From positions 1 through 41,734 of the forward strand of contig JALEJB010000067.1 in assembly GCA_022768825.1 (NCBI GenBank): a stretch of 41,734 nt of DNA, in the 5' to 3' direction. The number at the start of each line of letters is the position of its first letter. Position 1 is the stretch's first letter. Source of the DNA: Lachnospiraceae bacterium (GTDB taxonomy: Bacteria > Bacillota > Clostridia > Lachnospirales > Lachnospiraceae). Below, piece after piece: positions 24,820 through 31,855 of this stretch. The notes under the pieces were generated by a model. It was not told the origin of the DNA. It saw only the letters and a list, made by a program, of their open reading frames with translations, and did no database searches. Position numbers and translations under genes: made by a program.

Positions 24820-25929
24820 AATACCATAAACCTGCTTACAGGAATTTTGCAAACCGACAGCGAAGCTTTCGCTTCCGTGTCCCCTTACACGGGCACAACG
24901 GATCCGTCGGTCTTCGACTGTAATATATCCCGGACAGTAAAATTGATCTTCCTCTGTGACGACGCCTTCTTCTAAGGCTGCGGATGCAGTGATGATCTTA
25001 AAGATACTGCCGGGTTCATAGGTGTCATTGATACAGCGGTTACGCCACATATTGTTCAGGGCGTCCTGTTTCGTGGCACCTTCTTTTTGTTCATATCCAT
25101 CTACAAGCGTAAACGGCGAATTGAGATCAAATTCCGGCACATCCACACTGGCGTACATCTCTCCGTTTTGCGGGTTCATAACAAGAATCTGCACGCTTTC
25201 CGCCTGTTTTTGTTCCATCAGTTTTTCTGCTTCCTGCATACAGTATTTCTGAATATTATAATCAATCGTCAGATACAGATCATTTCCAACTACCGGCTCT
25301 TTGCGCCGCTCTCCCACGCCCTCCAATTCGATTCCTTTGGCATCGGTCAACGTCAGGATCTTTCCGGGCTGTCCTTCCAGTTCCTTGTCATATTGGACTT
25401 CCAATCCCACAATTCCCTGATTATCTCCGCCGGTAAACCCCAGAATCTTGGATGCCAGATTTCCATATGGATAGACGCGCTTATAGTCTTCATCTACTTT
25501 TACGCCGTCCAGCTTTCGGTTTCTGATCTGATCCCCGGTTTCAATCGGAACATTCGAGGCAATCTTCTCTCTGGAACTTACTTTCTCGACTTTTTTCCGG
25601 ACGGTTTGTTCATCTATTTCCAACAAATTCGATAATTCACGTATGACCGTCTCCGCGTCTGTCAGCTGACTATGGATCACACTGATCGTACAGACCGTCT
25701 CATTGGATGCAAGCAGAACACCATTCCGGTCATAGATGCATCCTCTCGCCGCTTTGATCTCCCGCTCCCGCTCATGGATATCCGTCGCCTTGTCACCATA
25801 ATAGGACGATCCCCACACCATGAGGTATACCAGTCTTCCGATCAGAAATGCCGTAATAAAAAAAATCATCAGGAATATGATCGCATTCTTTTTCCTGTGA
25901 TGTGACTGTGTCACTTGTCTTTGCTGCAT
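24811..25929 (-). CDS. spoVD: SpoVD-type PBP, N-terminal segment (truncated by insertion)
   Basis: Class B PBP, N-terminal part, 372 residues as it stands. A membrane anchor (AIIFLMIFFITAFLIGRLVYL) is followed by the PBP dimerisation domain and the start of the transpeptidase domain with nucleophile motif SIFK (308-311). The reading frame reaches LQNSC, the Ser and Cys of the SxN motif (363-364), then departs into eight element-encoded residues and a stop. Without Asn and the KT(G/A) motif it cannot be an active transpeptidase. AGAGGG precedes the ATG. SpoVD makes spore cortex and is dispensable in growth, so the interruption is tolerable. Its place between ftsI and mraY is the usual spoVD locus. 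Confidence 0.9.
   Translation of the reverse strand: MQQRQVTQSHHRKKNAIIFLMIFFITAFLIGRLVYLMVWGSSYYGDKATDIHEREREIKAARGCIYDRNGVLLASNETVCTISVIHSQLTDAETVIRELSNLLEIDEQTVRKKVEKVSSREKIASNVPIETGDQIRNRKLDGVKVDEDYKRVYPYGNLASKILGFTGGDNQGIVGLEVQYDKELEGQPGKILTLTDAKGIELEGVGERRKEPVVGNDLYLTIDYNIQKYCMQEAEKLMEQKQAESVQILVMNPQNGEMYASVDVPEFDLNSPFTLVDGYEQKEGATKQDALNNMWRNRCINDTYEPGSIFKIITASAALEEGVVTEEDQFYCPGYITVEDRRIRCARVRGHGSESFAVGLQNSCKQVYGILT
24823..24852 (-). other. Recombination junction on the ftsI side (att half-site pair)
   Basis: On the minus strand the spoVD arm AATTCCT is followed by the shared GTAA and then the element arm GCAGGTTTATGGTA. The element adds eight codons (KQVYGILT) and a TAA stop to the truncated PBP. 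Confidence 0.75.
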
Positions 25930-25975
25930 AACTGCCCTCTATACTTCTTTGTAAAACCATATTCTTTGTTGATAT

Positions 25976-26008
25976 AAAAAATGCACTCATTGAATATGAG
26001 TGCATTTT
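25976..26008 (-). terminator. Terminator between ftsI and spoVD
   Basis: AAAATGCACTCAT and ATGAGTGCATTTT form a strong stem. On the minus strand it is followed by six T residues. It separates ftsI expression from spoVD, as expected if spoVD is separately timed. Confidence 0.85.
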
Positions 26009-26023
26009 AAATCTACTGTTTCA

Positions 26024-28150
26024 TCAAACCGGCAAATTATCTGTATCATCGCCTTCCGGGGTATTTTCTTCCTCAGCCTCATCCGGCGAAGCCTGCGCAT
26101 CATCTGCGCCTTCCTCCTGCGGTGTCGTATCACCTTCAGTCTCAGAAGCTTCCTGCGGATTTGCTTCTGTTGTTCCTTCCTCCTGCTGTCTGATCACTTC
26201 CTCACTCGGCACGGTCAAAAATGCGGATAAACCGGTATAAAAATTCGTCTGATCCGGTGTCAGGGCATCTTCTTCAACAGGCTCTGTAGGATATATATTC
26301 AGATATGGAAGTGCCTCTTCCAAAATCTCACGGACAATGTTCTGGGCATAAGTACTATGAGCCTGTTCCGCAGCATTGGGTTTATCAACAATACAGTAGA
26401 TGACCAGCTCCGGGTCCTCGGTCGGCACAAATCCCAGAAAAGAAACAAGATAGTTCTCCTTATCTTTGCCGGCCGCGGTAGAAATCTGAGCAGTTCCCGT
26501 CTTACCACCAATGGAATAACCACTGACCTGTGCGTATTTTGCGGTTCCCTCTGCAACGGTATCTTTCATAAATCCACGAAGCGTTTCACTGGTCTCCTGT
26601 GAAACCGTCTGCTTCAGTAAAACCGGATCTACGGTTCGTATCGTATTTCCGGCGGAATCCAATACCTTTGAAACCATATGCGGCTGATAATACTCACCAT
26701 TGTTGACCAGAGAGCAGAAGGCGCTTGCGATCTGGATCATCGTCGTATTAAAGTTCTGACCAAAGGAGTTCGTCGCTAAGTCGATGGTTTTCATATTCTC
26801 CGGTGTATAGATCAACGAATCGGTTCTCGCCTCACCCGGCAGATCGATATTCGTCTTTAAACCAAATCCAAACAGGTTCTGATATTTGCAGAAATTATCC
26901 ACTCCAATGCGATAAGACATCTGCATCAGCGCATCGTTGCATGAATCCATAATAGCCGTGCGAAGCGTCTCTACGCCATGTCCGCTTCGGTTGACGCAGT
27001 TGATCGGCGAACCTGCAATGACCTCTTTCCCGTCACAGACATAGGTCTCATCTCCGATGAGCGTCCCTGTCTCCAAACCACATGCCTCTGTAAAAGGCTT
27101 TGCTGTGGAACCCGGCTCATACGTATTGCTGATACAGAAATTCGTCCAGATCCGGTTTAGCGCATCCGTGCGTTCCTCCTCGGTAAAGGCATCGATCTCC
27201 TCTTGTGTATAGTATGCGGTCAAATCCCACGGATCGGTCAGATCAAAGCTCGGATATTGTGCCATCGCCTTGACTTCGCCGTTTTTCGGATTCATGATCA
27301 CCACGCCGATATGCTCTGCCGCCGCACCTTCTCTGTCCTTATTTTCAAATGTACGGGCAAAGATCGCAATCTTATCTTCCACAATGGACTGTAAGTTCGC
27401 ATCCAATGTAGTGACAATGGTATTTCCGTCCTTTGCATTTTTCACCGTTTTCTCCAGATCGCTGTCCGAGTTCAGATAGCCGTATCTTCTGCCGTTCGTT
27501 CCGCTGAGTGTGGAATCGTAATAGTTTTCGAGACCTGTCATACCAACATTATCCGATCTGGTAAAACCGATCACCGGTGCCGCAAGGGAACCATACGGGT
27601 AAGAGCGCAGATAATTTTTCTCAAACCAGATTCCTTTGATATTCGGATAATTTTTCGGATCACTCATCATGGAATTAAGTTTTTCCATCTCATCATAGCT
27701 CATACGCTTAATGAGGACATTATACTGACTGTCCGGATGTTCTCTCACGATCGCGCGCACTTCACTCTCATCAAGTTCAGGATAACAGGAAAAAAGTGCT
27801 GTCAGCGTAGGCTCTACATAAATCTCCTTACTGGTCATGACTTTGCAGTCAAGGATCAAATTATAGACATCTGTGCTGGTGGCAAGTATCGTTCCCTTTG
27901 CGTCAAGAATGTCTCCTCTGCGATAAGGAATGGTCTCACTGTCGTATTCCTGCTGTGATAACACAATTCGCTCGTAGGTTGCGCCTTTCACGTGCTGAAT
28001 ATAGATGATCCGACCGATCAACGCAATTAAGACCATGACAATGACGAAGAATACCAGTAACAGCTTCTTCTTCATGCGCATGGTCATGCGTTTTATTTTT
28101 TTTCGTTTTTTTCTTCTCTGCTTCGTTCCGTATGTATTTTGGTTTTCCAC
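26024..28150 (-). CDS. ftsI: Division-specific class B penicillin-binding protein (FtsI/PBP2-type)
   Basis: Septal transpeptidase crosslinking peptidoglycan. At 708 residues it has a basic cytoplasmic start (KQRRKKRKKIKR), one membrane span (LLLVFFVIVMVLIALIGRII), a dimerisation domain and a transpeptidase domain with the three motifs: STAK (YEPGSTAKPF), SCN (MDSCNDALM) and KTG (GGKTGTAQIS). The last 70 residues are an acidic Glu/Asp/Ala/Thr tail instead of PASTA domains. The start is a GTG with AGGA upstream, 12 bp after the ftsL-like gene. Being uninterrupted, this is likely the vegetative enzyme. Confidence 0.92.
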   Translation of the reverse strand: MENQNTYGTKQRRKKRKKIKRMTMRMKKKLLLVFFVIVMVLIALIGRIIYIQHVKGATYERIVLSQQEYDSETIPYRRGDILDAKGTILATSTDVYNLILDCKVMTSKEIYVEPTLTALFSCYPELDESEVRAIVREHPDSQYNVLIKRMSYDEMEKLNSMMSDPKNYPNIKGIWFEKNYLRSYPYGSLAAPVIGFTRSDNVGMTGLENYYDSTLSGTNGRRYGYLNSDSDLEKTVKNAKDGNTIVTTLDANLQSIVEDKIAIFARTFENKDREGAAAEHIGVVIMNPKNGEVKAMAQYPSFDLTDPWDLTAYYTQEEIDAFTEEERTDALNRIWTNFCISNTYEPGSTAKPFTEACGLETGTLIGDETYVCDGKEVIAGSPINCVNRSGHGVETLRTAIMDSCNDALMQMSYRIGVDNFCKYQNLFGFGLKTNIDLPGEARTDSLIYTPENMKTIDLATNSFGQNFNTTMIQIASAFCSLVNNGEYYQPHMVSKVLDSAGNTIRTVDPVLLKQTVSQETSETLRGFMKDTVAEGTAKYAQVSGYSIGGKTGTAQISTAAGKDKENYLVSFLGFVPTEDPELVIYCIVDKPNAAEQAHSTYAQNIVREILEEALPYLNIYPTEPVEEDALTPDQTNFYTGLSAFLTVPSEEVIRQQEEGTTEANPQEASETEGDTTPQEEGADDAQASPDEAEEENTPEGDDTDNLPV

Positions 28151-28162
28151 AATCTATCAGTC

Positions 28163-28678
28163 CTAATTTGGTATTTCACTATACTGCGTCATAAAATCAG
28201 ACCGGTCGATCGAGTAATATACAATCTGATCTTCCTTTGGATATACCATGCCAAGGTCATTGATCGCCTGCTTTTTGATATCTTCCAGTTTATGTGCAGT
28301 CGCAAGTCTTGTATAACATGCGTCATTATCCAGTCGCAGATTGGAAACCTCTGTCTCAAGTGCCGCGATCTGATTTAAATGTATCGTGATGTCTGATTGT
28401 AGTTTAATATATAATGCGGCTGTTATGCAAGTAAGAATTACTGCCACGGACAAAAAAGCCACATATCCGCGGCTCATCATCAGCTCGCGCTCTAAATTGC
28501 GTCTTGCAATTCGATTGCGTCTGTGCGCCTGTGCACGTCTGTGATTCTCTTCTCTCTCCCTTTTTTCTCTGATCGCTTGTTCTTCTTCCCAAAAGTCGGG
28601 CATCGCATCCATGCGTTTTACAGCGCTACCATTCACGTAGCCATTTCTCGTACTGTTTGTTCTTCTAGCTTCTACCAT
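28163..28678 (-). CDS. ftsL: FtsL-like cell division protein
   Basis: Small bitopic protein of 171 residues. A charged cytoplasmic part of about 70 residues (EEEQAIREKREREENHRRAQ) is followed by one membrane span (GYVAFLSVAVILTCITAALYI) and a short extracytoplasmic leucine-zipper-like coil (HLNQIAALETEVSNLRL). Sequence conservation is low, so the call rests on topology and on its position between rsmH and ftsI, where ftsL sits in related genomes. AGGGAG precedes the ATG. Confidence 0.75.
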   Translation of the reverse strand: MVEARRTNSTRNGYVNGSAVKRMDAMPDFWEEEQAIREKREREENHRRAQAHRRNRIARRNLERELMMSRGYVAFLSVAVILTCITAALYIKLQSDITIHLNQIAALETEVSNLRLDNDACYTRLATAHKLEDIKKQAINDLGMVYPKEDQIVYYSIDRSDFMTQYSEIPN

Positions 28679-28776
28679 AAAATTCTCCCTTTATTCCAAC
28701 CCTGCTTGATTTTTTTGCTGTGCAAAAGCGGGCTATCATCACAACTTCCCTGTTGTTTTCTCAAATTGCTTTTTGC

Positions 28777-29712
28777 TTATCTTCTTTCAAAAACACGAAG
28801 CTTCGCGCTTTTTGATCTGGGATTAAGATCCATTTCCTCTTCCGTGGGAAGGATTGGTTTTCTTGTAAGTACCTTTCCTTTTGATGTTTTGCCACATACA
28901 CATACCGGAAAATCCGGCGGACATGTACATGGATTTTCATTTTTCTTAAAGATCGTCTTTACGATCCGATCCTCCAGCGAATGGAAGGTGATCACACACA
29001 ACCTTCCGCCGGGCTTTAATATCCCGATCATTTCTTCCAAATGATCTCTCAGGACATCCAGCTCGTGATTACACTCAATCCGGATTGCCTGATAGGTTCT
29101 CTTTGCAGGATGTCCGCCGGTCTTTTGAACCTTTTGCGGAATTGATGCCTTGATGATTTCATTGAGTTGTCCGGTTGTGGTAATCTCTTGTACTGCTCTG
29201 GCTTGTACAATATGCTTTGCGATATTCTTTGCAAAACGGTCTTCTCCGTAGTCCCGTATGATCCGATACAGTTCCGATTCACTGTAGGTATTGACGATAT
29301 CCTTTGCCGTCAGGGTCTGACGCTGATCCATTCGCATATCCAAAGGAGCATCCTCCTCCCGATATGTAAATCCCCGTTGTGGTGTATCCAGTTGAAAAGA
29401 TGAAACACCCAGATCTAGGAGAATTCCATCGACTTCGTTGATTCCGATCTGATCTAATTCCGGAACCATCTGCGCGTAATTGCTTCGGATCACGGTAAAA
29501 TTCCCGCCAATCTGTTCCAATCGCTTTGTAGCGGCAGCGATAGCATCTGCGTCCTGGTCGATTCCGATCAGTCTTCCGCTATCCAGCCTTTTTAAGATCT
29601 CGCCGGAATGCCCGGCACCTCCCAAAGTACCGTCTACATAGATTCCGTCAGGCTTAATATTCAGATTGTCGATACATTCCTGTAACAACACAGATATATG
29701 TTTGAATTCCAT
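28777..29712 (-). CDS. rsmH: 16S rRNA (cytosine-1402-N4)-methyltransferase
   Basis: SAM-dependent methyltransferase acting on 16S rRNA C1402. At 311 residues it is full length. The SAM site is [14 protein letters not shown], followed by the family blocks [12 protein letters not shown] and [17 protein letters not shown], and the C-terminal [10 protein letters not shown]. It follows mraZ by 24 bp, the conserved head of the dcw cluster. Confidence 0.97.
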   Translation of the reverse strand: MEFKHISVLLQECIDNLNIKPDGIYVDGTLGGAGHSGEILKRLDSGRLIGIDQDADAIAAATKRLEQIGGNFTVIRSNYAQMVPELDQIGINEVDGILLDLGVSSFQLDTPQRGFTYREEDAPLDMRMDQRQTLTAKDIVNTYSESELYRIIRDYGEDRFAKNIAKHIVQARAVQEITTTGQLNEIIKASIPQKVQKTGGHPAKRTYQAIRIECNHELDVLRDHLEEMIGILKPGGRLCVITFHSLEDRIVKTIFKKNENPCTCPPDFPVCVCGKTSKGKVLTRKPILPTEEEMDLNPRSKSAKLRVFERR

Positions 29713-29736
29713 ATGCTTCGTTTCCCTACCATCATT

Positions 29737-30168
29737 CTAAATACTAAGTCCAAGCTCTGCCATATGCTCGGCAATCTCATCCATATCGTCGTACTCACTG
29801 TTGTCCATCCAGCGATTCTTGTCCCAGATCTCCACACGGTTCATCACACCTGCTGAGACAATATCTTTTTCCAGACCTGCATATTCTCTTAAGTTTGCCG
29901 GAAGTAAAATTCTTCCCTGCTTGTCCACTTCGCAAGTGGCTGCACCGGCAAAGAAGAATCTCGAGAATTTACGGGCATCCTTTGTGGTAAGCGGAACCTC
30001 GCTGAATTTTTCTTCAAAGCGATTCCATTCCTCGGTAGAATACACAAAAAGACAGCCGTCGAGACCTTTTGTCACAACGAATTCTTCCCCCAGCTGCTCT
30101 CTGAATTTCGAGGGAACGATCAATCTTCCTTTTGCATCAATAGTATGATTGTATTCACCAGTAAACAT
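29737..30168 (-). CDS. mraZ: Transcriptional regulator MraZ
   Basis: Ring-forming DNA-binding protein that controls the dcw cluster, its own gene included. At 143 residues it carries two AbrB-like SpoVT domains. The opening [19 protein letters not shown] and the repeated [19 protein letters not shown] match the family. AGAGGATA precedes the ATG. GTGG direct repeats lie upstream at 30224-30273. Confidence 0.96.
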   Translation of the reverse strand: MFTGEYNHTIDAKGRLIVPSKFREQLGEEFVVTKGLDGCLFVYSTEEWNRFEEKFSEVPLTTKDARKFSRFFFAGAATCEVDKQGRILLPANLREYAGLEKDIVSAGVMNRVEIWDKNRWMDNSEYDDMDEIAEHMAELGLSI

Positions 30169-30223
30169 TGGATATCCTCTCGTTGGTTTCTGGTTTGTGA
30201 TTTATCCACGATGTTATCAACTT

Positions 30224-30273
30224 ATCCACCACTTTCAACCACTATTATACCATTACCCACCACTTCTAACCAC
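30224..30273 (-). promoter_or_regulatory. mraZ promoter with MraZ-box-like repeats
   Basis: On the minus strand a perfect TATAAT (30244-30249) is flanked on both sides by paired repeats with a 10-bp step: GTGGTTAGAAGTGGTGGG (30256-30273) upstream and AGTGGTTGAAAGTGGTGGAT (30224-30243) downstream. MraZ binds tandem GTGG-containing repeats in other bacteria, so autorepression is likely. Confidence 0.65.
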
Positions 30274-30313
30274 CATATTACTCCCTTTTGGTCAAAAAAT
30301 CAATAGAAAACAC

Positions 30314-30344
30314 AAAAAAAGAAGCCCTCACGGACTTCTTTTTT
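30314..30344. terminator. Bidirectional terminator between the lgt/spo0E unit and the mraZ promoter
   Basis: GAAGCCC-tcac-GGACTTC is flanked by seven A and six or more T residues. It ends the leftward lgt-spo0E transcript ahead of the mraZ promoter. Confidence 0.8.
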
Positions 30345-30361
30345 GCGGTTTCTATCAAATA

Positions 30362-30517
30362 TCAAATTCCCATATAGTCATTGATCAGCTCATCCAGTTC
30401 CTGACTGACAGGCAGACACTCCTGTGGAGTCTTTCCGCTGGCCAGCAGATCATTCAGTTTCTTTCTCAGCTCTTCGATTTTCTTCTTCTGTTCGTCTTTC
30501 GGCTTTTGTTGTTCCAT
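30362..30517 (-). CDS. Spo0E-like aspartyl-phosphate phosphatase, 51 aa (not in ORF track)
   Basis: Small Spo0E-family protein. These two-helix phosphatases dephosphorylate Spo0A~P and so restrain sporulation. The product starts MEQQKPKDEQ, has one helix KKKIEELRKKLNDLL, a loop, and the family signature SQELDELINDYM. AGAGGA lies six bases before the ATG. The gene overlaps the last 68 bp of lgt in another frame and ends before the terminator at 30314-30344. It was missed by the track only because it is short. The family call is moderately firm; its target is inferred. Confidence 0.75.
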   Translation of the reverse strand: MEQQKPKDEQKKKIEELRKKLNDLLASGKTPQECLPVSQELDELINDYMGI

Positions 30518-31364
30518 TCGTTTTCCTCTGAATCACAATGATCATAGTTACAGATACAATGGTCATGCAGGCTGCAAGTACCATCGAAACCGGTACATGG
30601 ATCACCGGAAGCAGTAACTGGTCAGTCCTAAGACTCTCAATCCAGAAACGTCCGCTTCCGTAACCGGCCAGATACATCAGAAACACTTCACCGTCAAAAT
30701 GCTTTCTTCGGATCCACCAGAGCAAAAACAGCAGCAAAGCCAGATTCCACAGGGATTCATAAAGAAATGTCGGATGCACCTGTATGTAATCCACGCCATT
30801 GTAAGTGACAATGTGCTGTGCCAATTTTTCTGTGATCTCATGCTGTCTGACTGCGGAAACCGGAAGCTGCATCGCAAACAGATTGTCGGTATAATCACCA
30901 AATGCCTCCCGGTTAAAAAAATTCCCCCATCGACCTATGATCTGACCGGTGATCAATCCGAGACCGGCTGTATCGCAGACCAGCGGAAACGATAATTTCT
31001 TTTTTTTACAAAACAGAAACGTGGTGATGATCGCCGCAATGACTCCGCCGTAGATTGCAAGTCCTCCCTGTCGTACATTAAATACAGACAACAGATCATC
31101 CTTATACAGATCCCATGCAAAGATCACGTAATATACCCGGGCCCCGATCAGGGAGCAGATGATCGCGATGATCGCAAGATCAAAATAGTCATCCTGATTC
31201 TGACCGGAACGCTTCGCTTCTCTCATTGCCACCAACAGACCTGCCAGCATGGCAACCGCCAGCGTGATGCCGTAAAAGGCAATCGCAAAATTTCCGATCA
31301 TGATATTTTTTCCCACATGATCCAGGTAAATATGTAAATGCGGAAAATTGATACTCATATCCAT
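30450..31364 (-). CDS. lgt: Prolipoprotein diacylglyceryl transferase
   Basis: Membrane enzyme that transfers diacylglycerol to the lipobox cysteine of prolipoproteins. About seven membrane spans are visible, with family blocks ARVYYVIF, GGLAIYGGVIAAI and the Lgt signature GQIIGRWGNFFNREAFG, plus HPTFLYESLWN. The ATG at 31364 (MDMSINFPHL) is preferred over the track start at 31385. The charged C-terminal tail (RKTNGTTKAERRTEEENRR) is read from the same DNA as the Spo0E-like gene. Confidence 0.95.
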   Translation of the reverse strand: MDMSINFPHLHIYLDHVGKNIMIGNFAIAFYGITLAVAMLAGLLVAMREAKRSGQNQDDYFDLAIIAIICSLIGARVYYVIFAWDLYKDDLLSVFNVRQGGLAIYGGVIAAIITTFLFCKKKKLSFPLVCDTAGLGLITGQIIGRWGNFFNREAFGDYTDNLFAMQLPVSAVRQHEITEKLAQHIVTYNGVDYIQVHPTFLYESLWNLALLLFLLWWIRRKHFDGEVFLMYLAGYGSGRFWIESLRTDQLLLPVIHVPVSMVLAACMTIVSVTMIIVIQRKTNGTTKAERRTEEENRRAEKETE

Positions 31365-31403
31365 GTTTTCTAAAATCCTTCCCAACTCACCTTTTTGGCT
31401 TTT

Positions 31404-31440
31404 GGTAACAAGAGAACCCGAAACGGGATCTCCTGTTACC
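31404..31440. other. Stable hairpin between the DUF1540 gene and lgt
   Basis: GGTAACA-GAGA-CCCG pairs with CGGG-TCTC-TGTTACC with small bulges. There is no U run on the minus strand, so it may act as an mRNA 3'-end stabiliser or weak terminator for the DUF1540 gene. Confidence 0.55.
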
Positions 31441-31447
31441 GTCTGAA

Positions 31448-31765
31448 TTACTTTTTCTCAAAGCTCGAGCACTGTGTTTCGGCTGTCACACAGGCATTGG
31501 CACCTGTAATACCAATATGGTTGGCAGAGCAAACCTCATTTTTATTAAAGGTACAATTCTTTGCCCGACACTGAACTTCCAGTGTGTCCTTTGGCTCTTT
31601 CGCCGAATTGCTCGCAGAACATCTGCATCCCTGATCACGGAAGCTGGAACAGCTTGTTTCCGTTGGCACAGATGCCTCTGCACCTTCCACCAGAATATTT
31701 TCTTTGGAACATTTCTTGTCTGCGTTGTAATAACAGTTACTTACGTTGCAATCTAATTTTGTCAT
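31448..31765 (-). CDS. DUF1540 cysteine-rich protein (two copies of the domain)
   Basis: A 105-residue protein with two DUF1540 units: LDCNVSNCYYNADKKCSKENILV and VQCRAKNCTFNKNEVCSANHIGI. Each has a four-Cys pattern (two units, further Cys between) suited to binding a metal ion, probably zinc. Function is unknown. The ATG at 31765 is used (the track begins two codons earlier at a TTG) and is preceded by AAGGAG. The leader can fold so that the start codon is paired (see 31765-31843). Confidence 0.8.
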   Translation of the reverse strand: MTKLDCNVSNCYYNADKKCSKENILVEGAEASVPTETSCSSFRDQGCRCSASNSAKEPKDTLEVQCRAKNCTFNKNEVCSANHIGITGANACVTAETQCSSFEKK

Positions 31766-31843
31766 GTGCAATTTCTCCTTTCTCCAAGATCAGATTTCAC
31801 AGGGGAACCTGATACATGAAATTATTTTCTCCGAAATTGCACA
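31765..31843 (-). promoter_or_regulatory. Self-pairing leader of the DUF1540 gene
   Basis: On the minus strand TGTGCAATTTC (31833-31843) is perfectly complementary to GAAATTGCACA (31765-31775), which covers the spacer and the first base of the ATG. An inner stem ATTTCA..CAGG/CCTG..TGAAAT lies between. The fold would restrict initiation, suggesting translational or temperature-like control. The trigger is unknown. Confidence 0.5.
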
Positions 31844-31855
31844 TTCTATTCGTAA

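Larger units (their letters stand above)
20855..24836. mobile_element. 3.98-kb serine-recombinase element interrupting spoVD
   Basis: The element lies between two copies of GTAA (minus strand; TTAC on the plus strand at 20855-20858 and 24836-24839). Removing the 3,981 bp between them gives tcc-tgt-aac-ccg (Ser-Cys-Asn-Pro), an in-frame PBP of 578 residues. It encodes a serine recombinase at one end and a three-gene ABC importer, with nothing phage-like. Core dinucleotide AA is proposed because it is the dyad centre of both the virtual attP and attB. The organisation parallels the sigK skin-type intervening elements. It could be developmentally excised, or it could be a gene-inactivating insertion. 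Confidence 0.88.

Noticed and set aside
20855-24836. Element as a prophage remnant
   Set aside because: No structural, lysis, replication or repressor genes are present; only a recombinase and an ABC importer.
20212-25929. Split spoVD explained by assembly error or frameshift
   Set aside because: A clean 3,981-bp insertion with a recombinase, matching core tetranucleotides and exact in-frame restoration is not expected from misassembly.
25936-25964. Sigma-E-like promoter (GAATATG-N14-TATAGAGG) upstream of spoVD
   Set aside because: The -10 overlaps the ribosome site and matches poorly; the start site would fall on the ATG.
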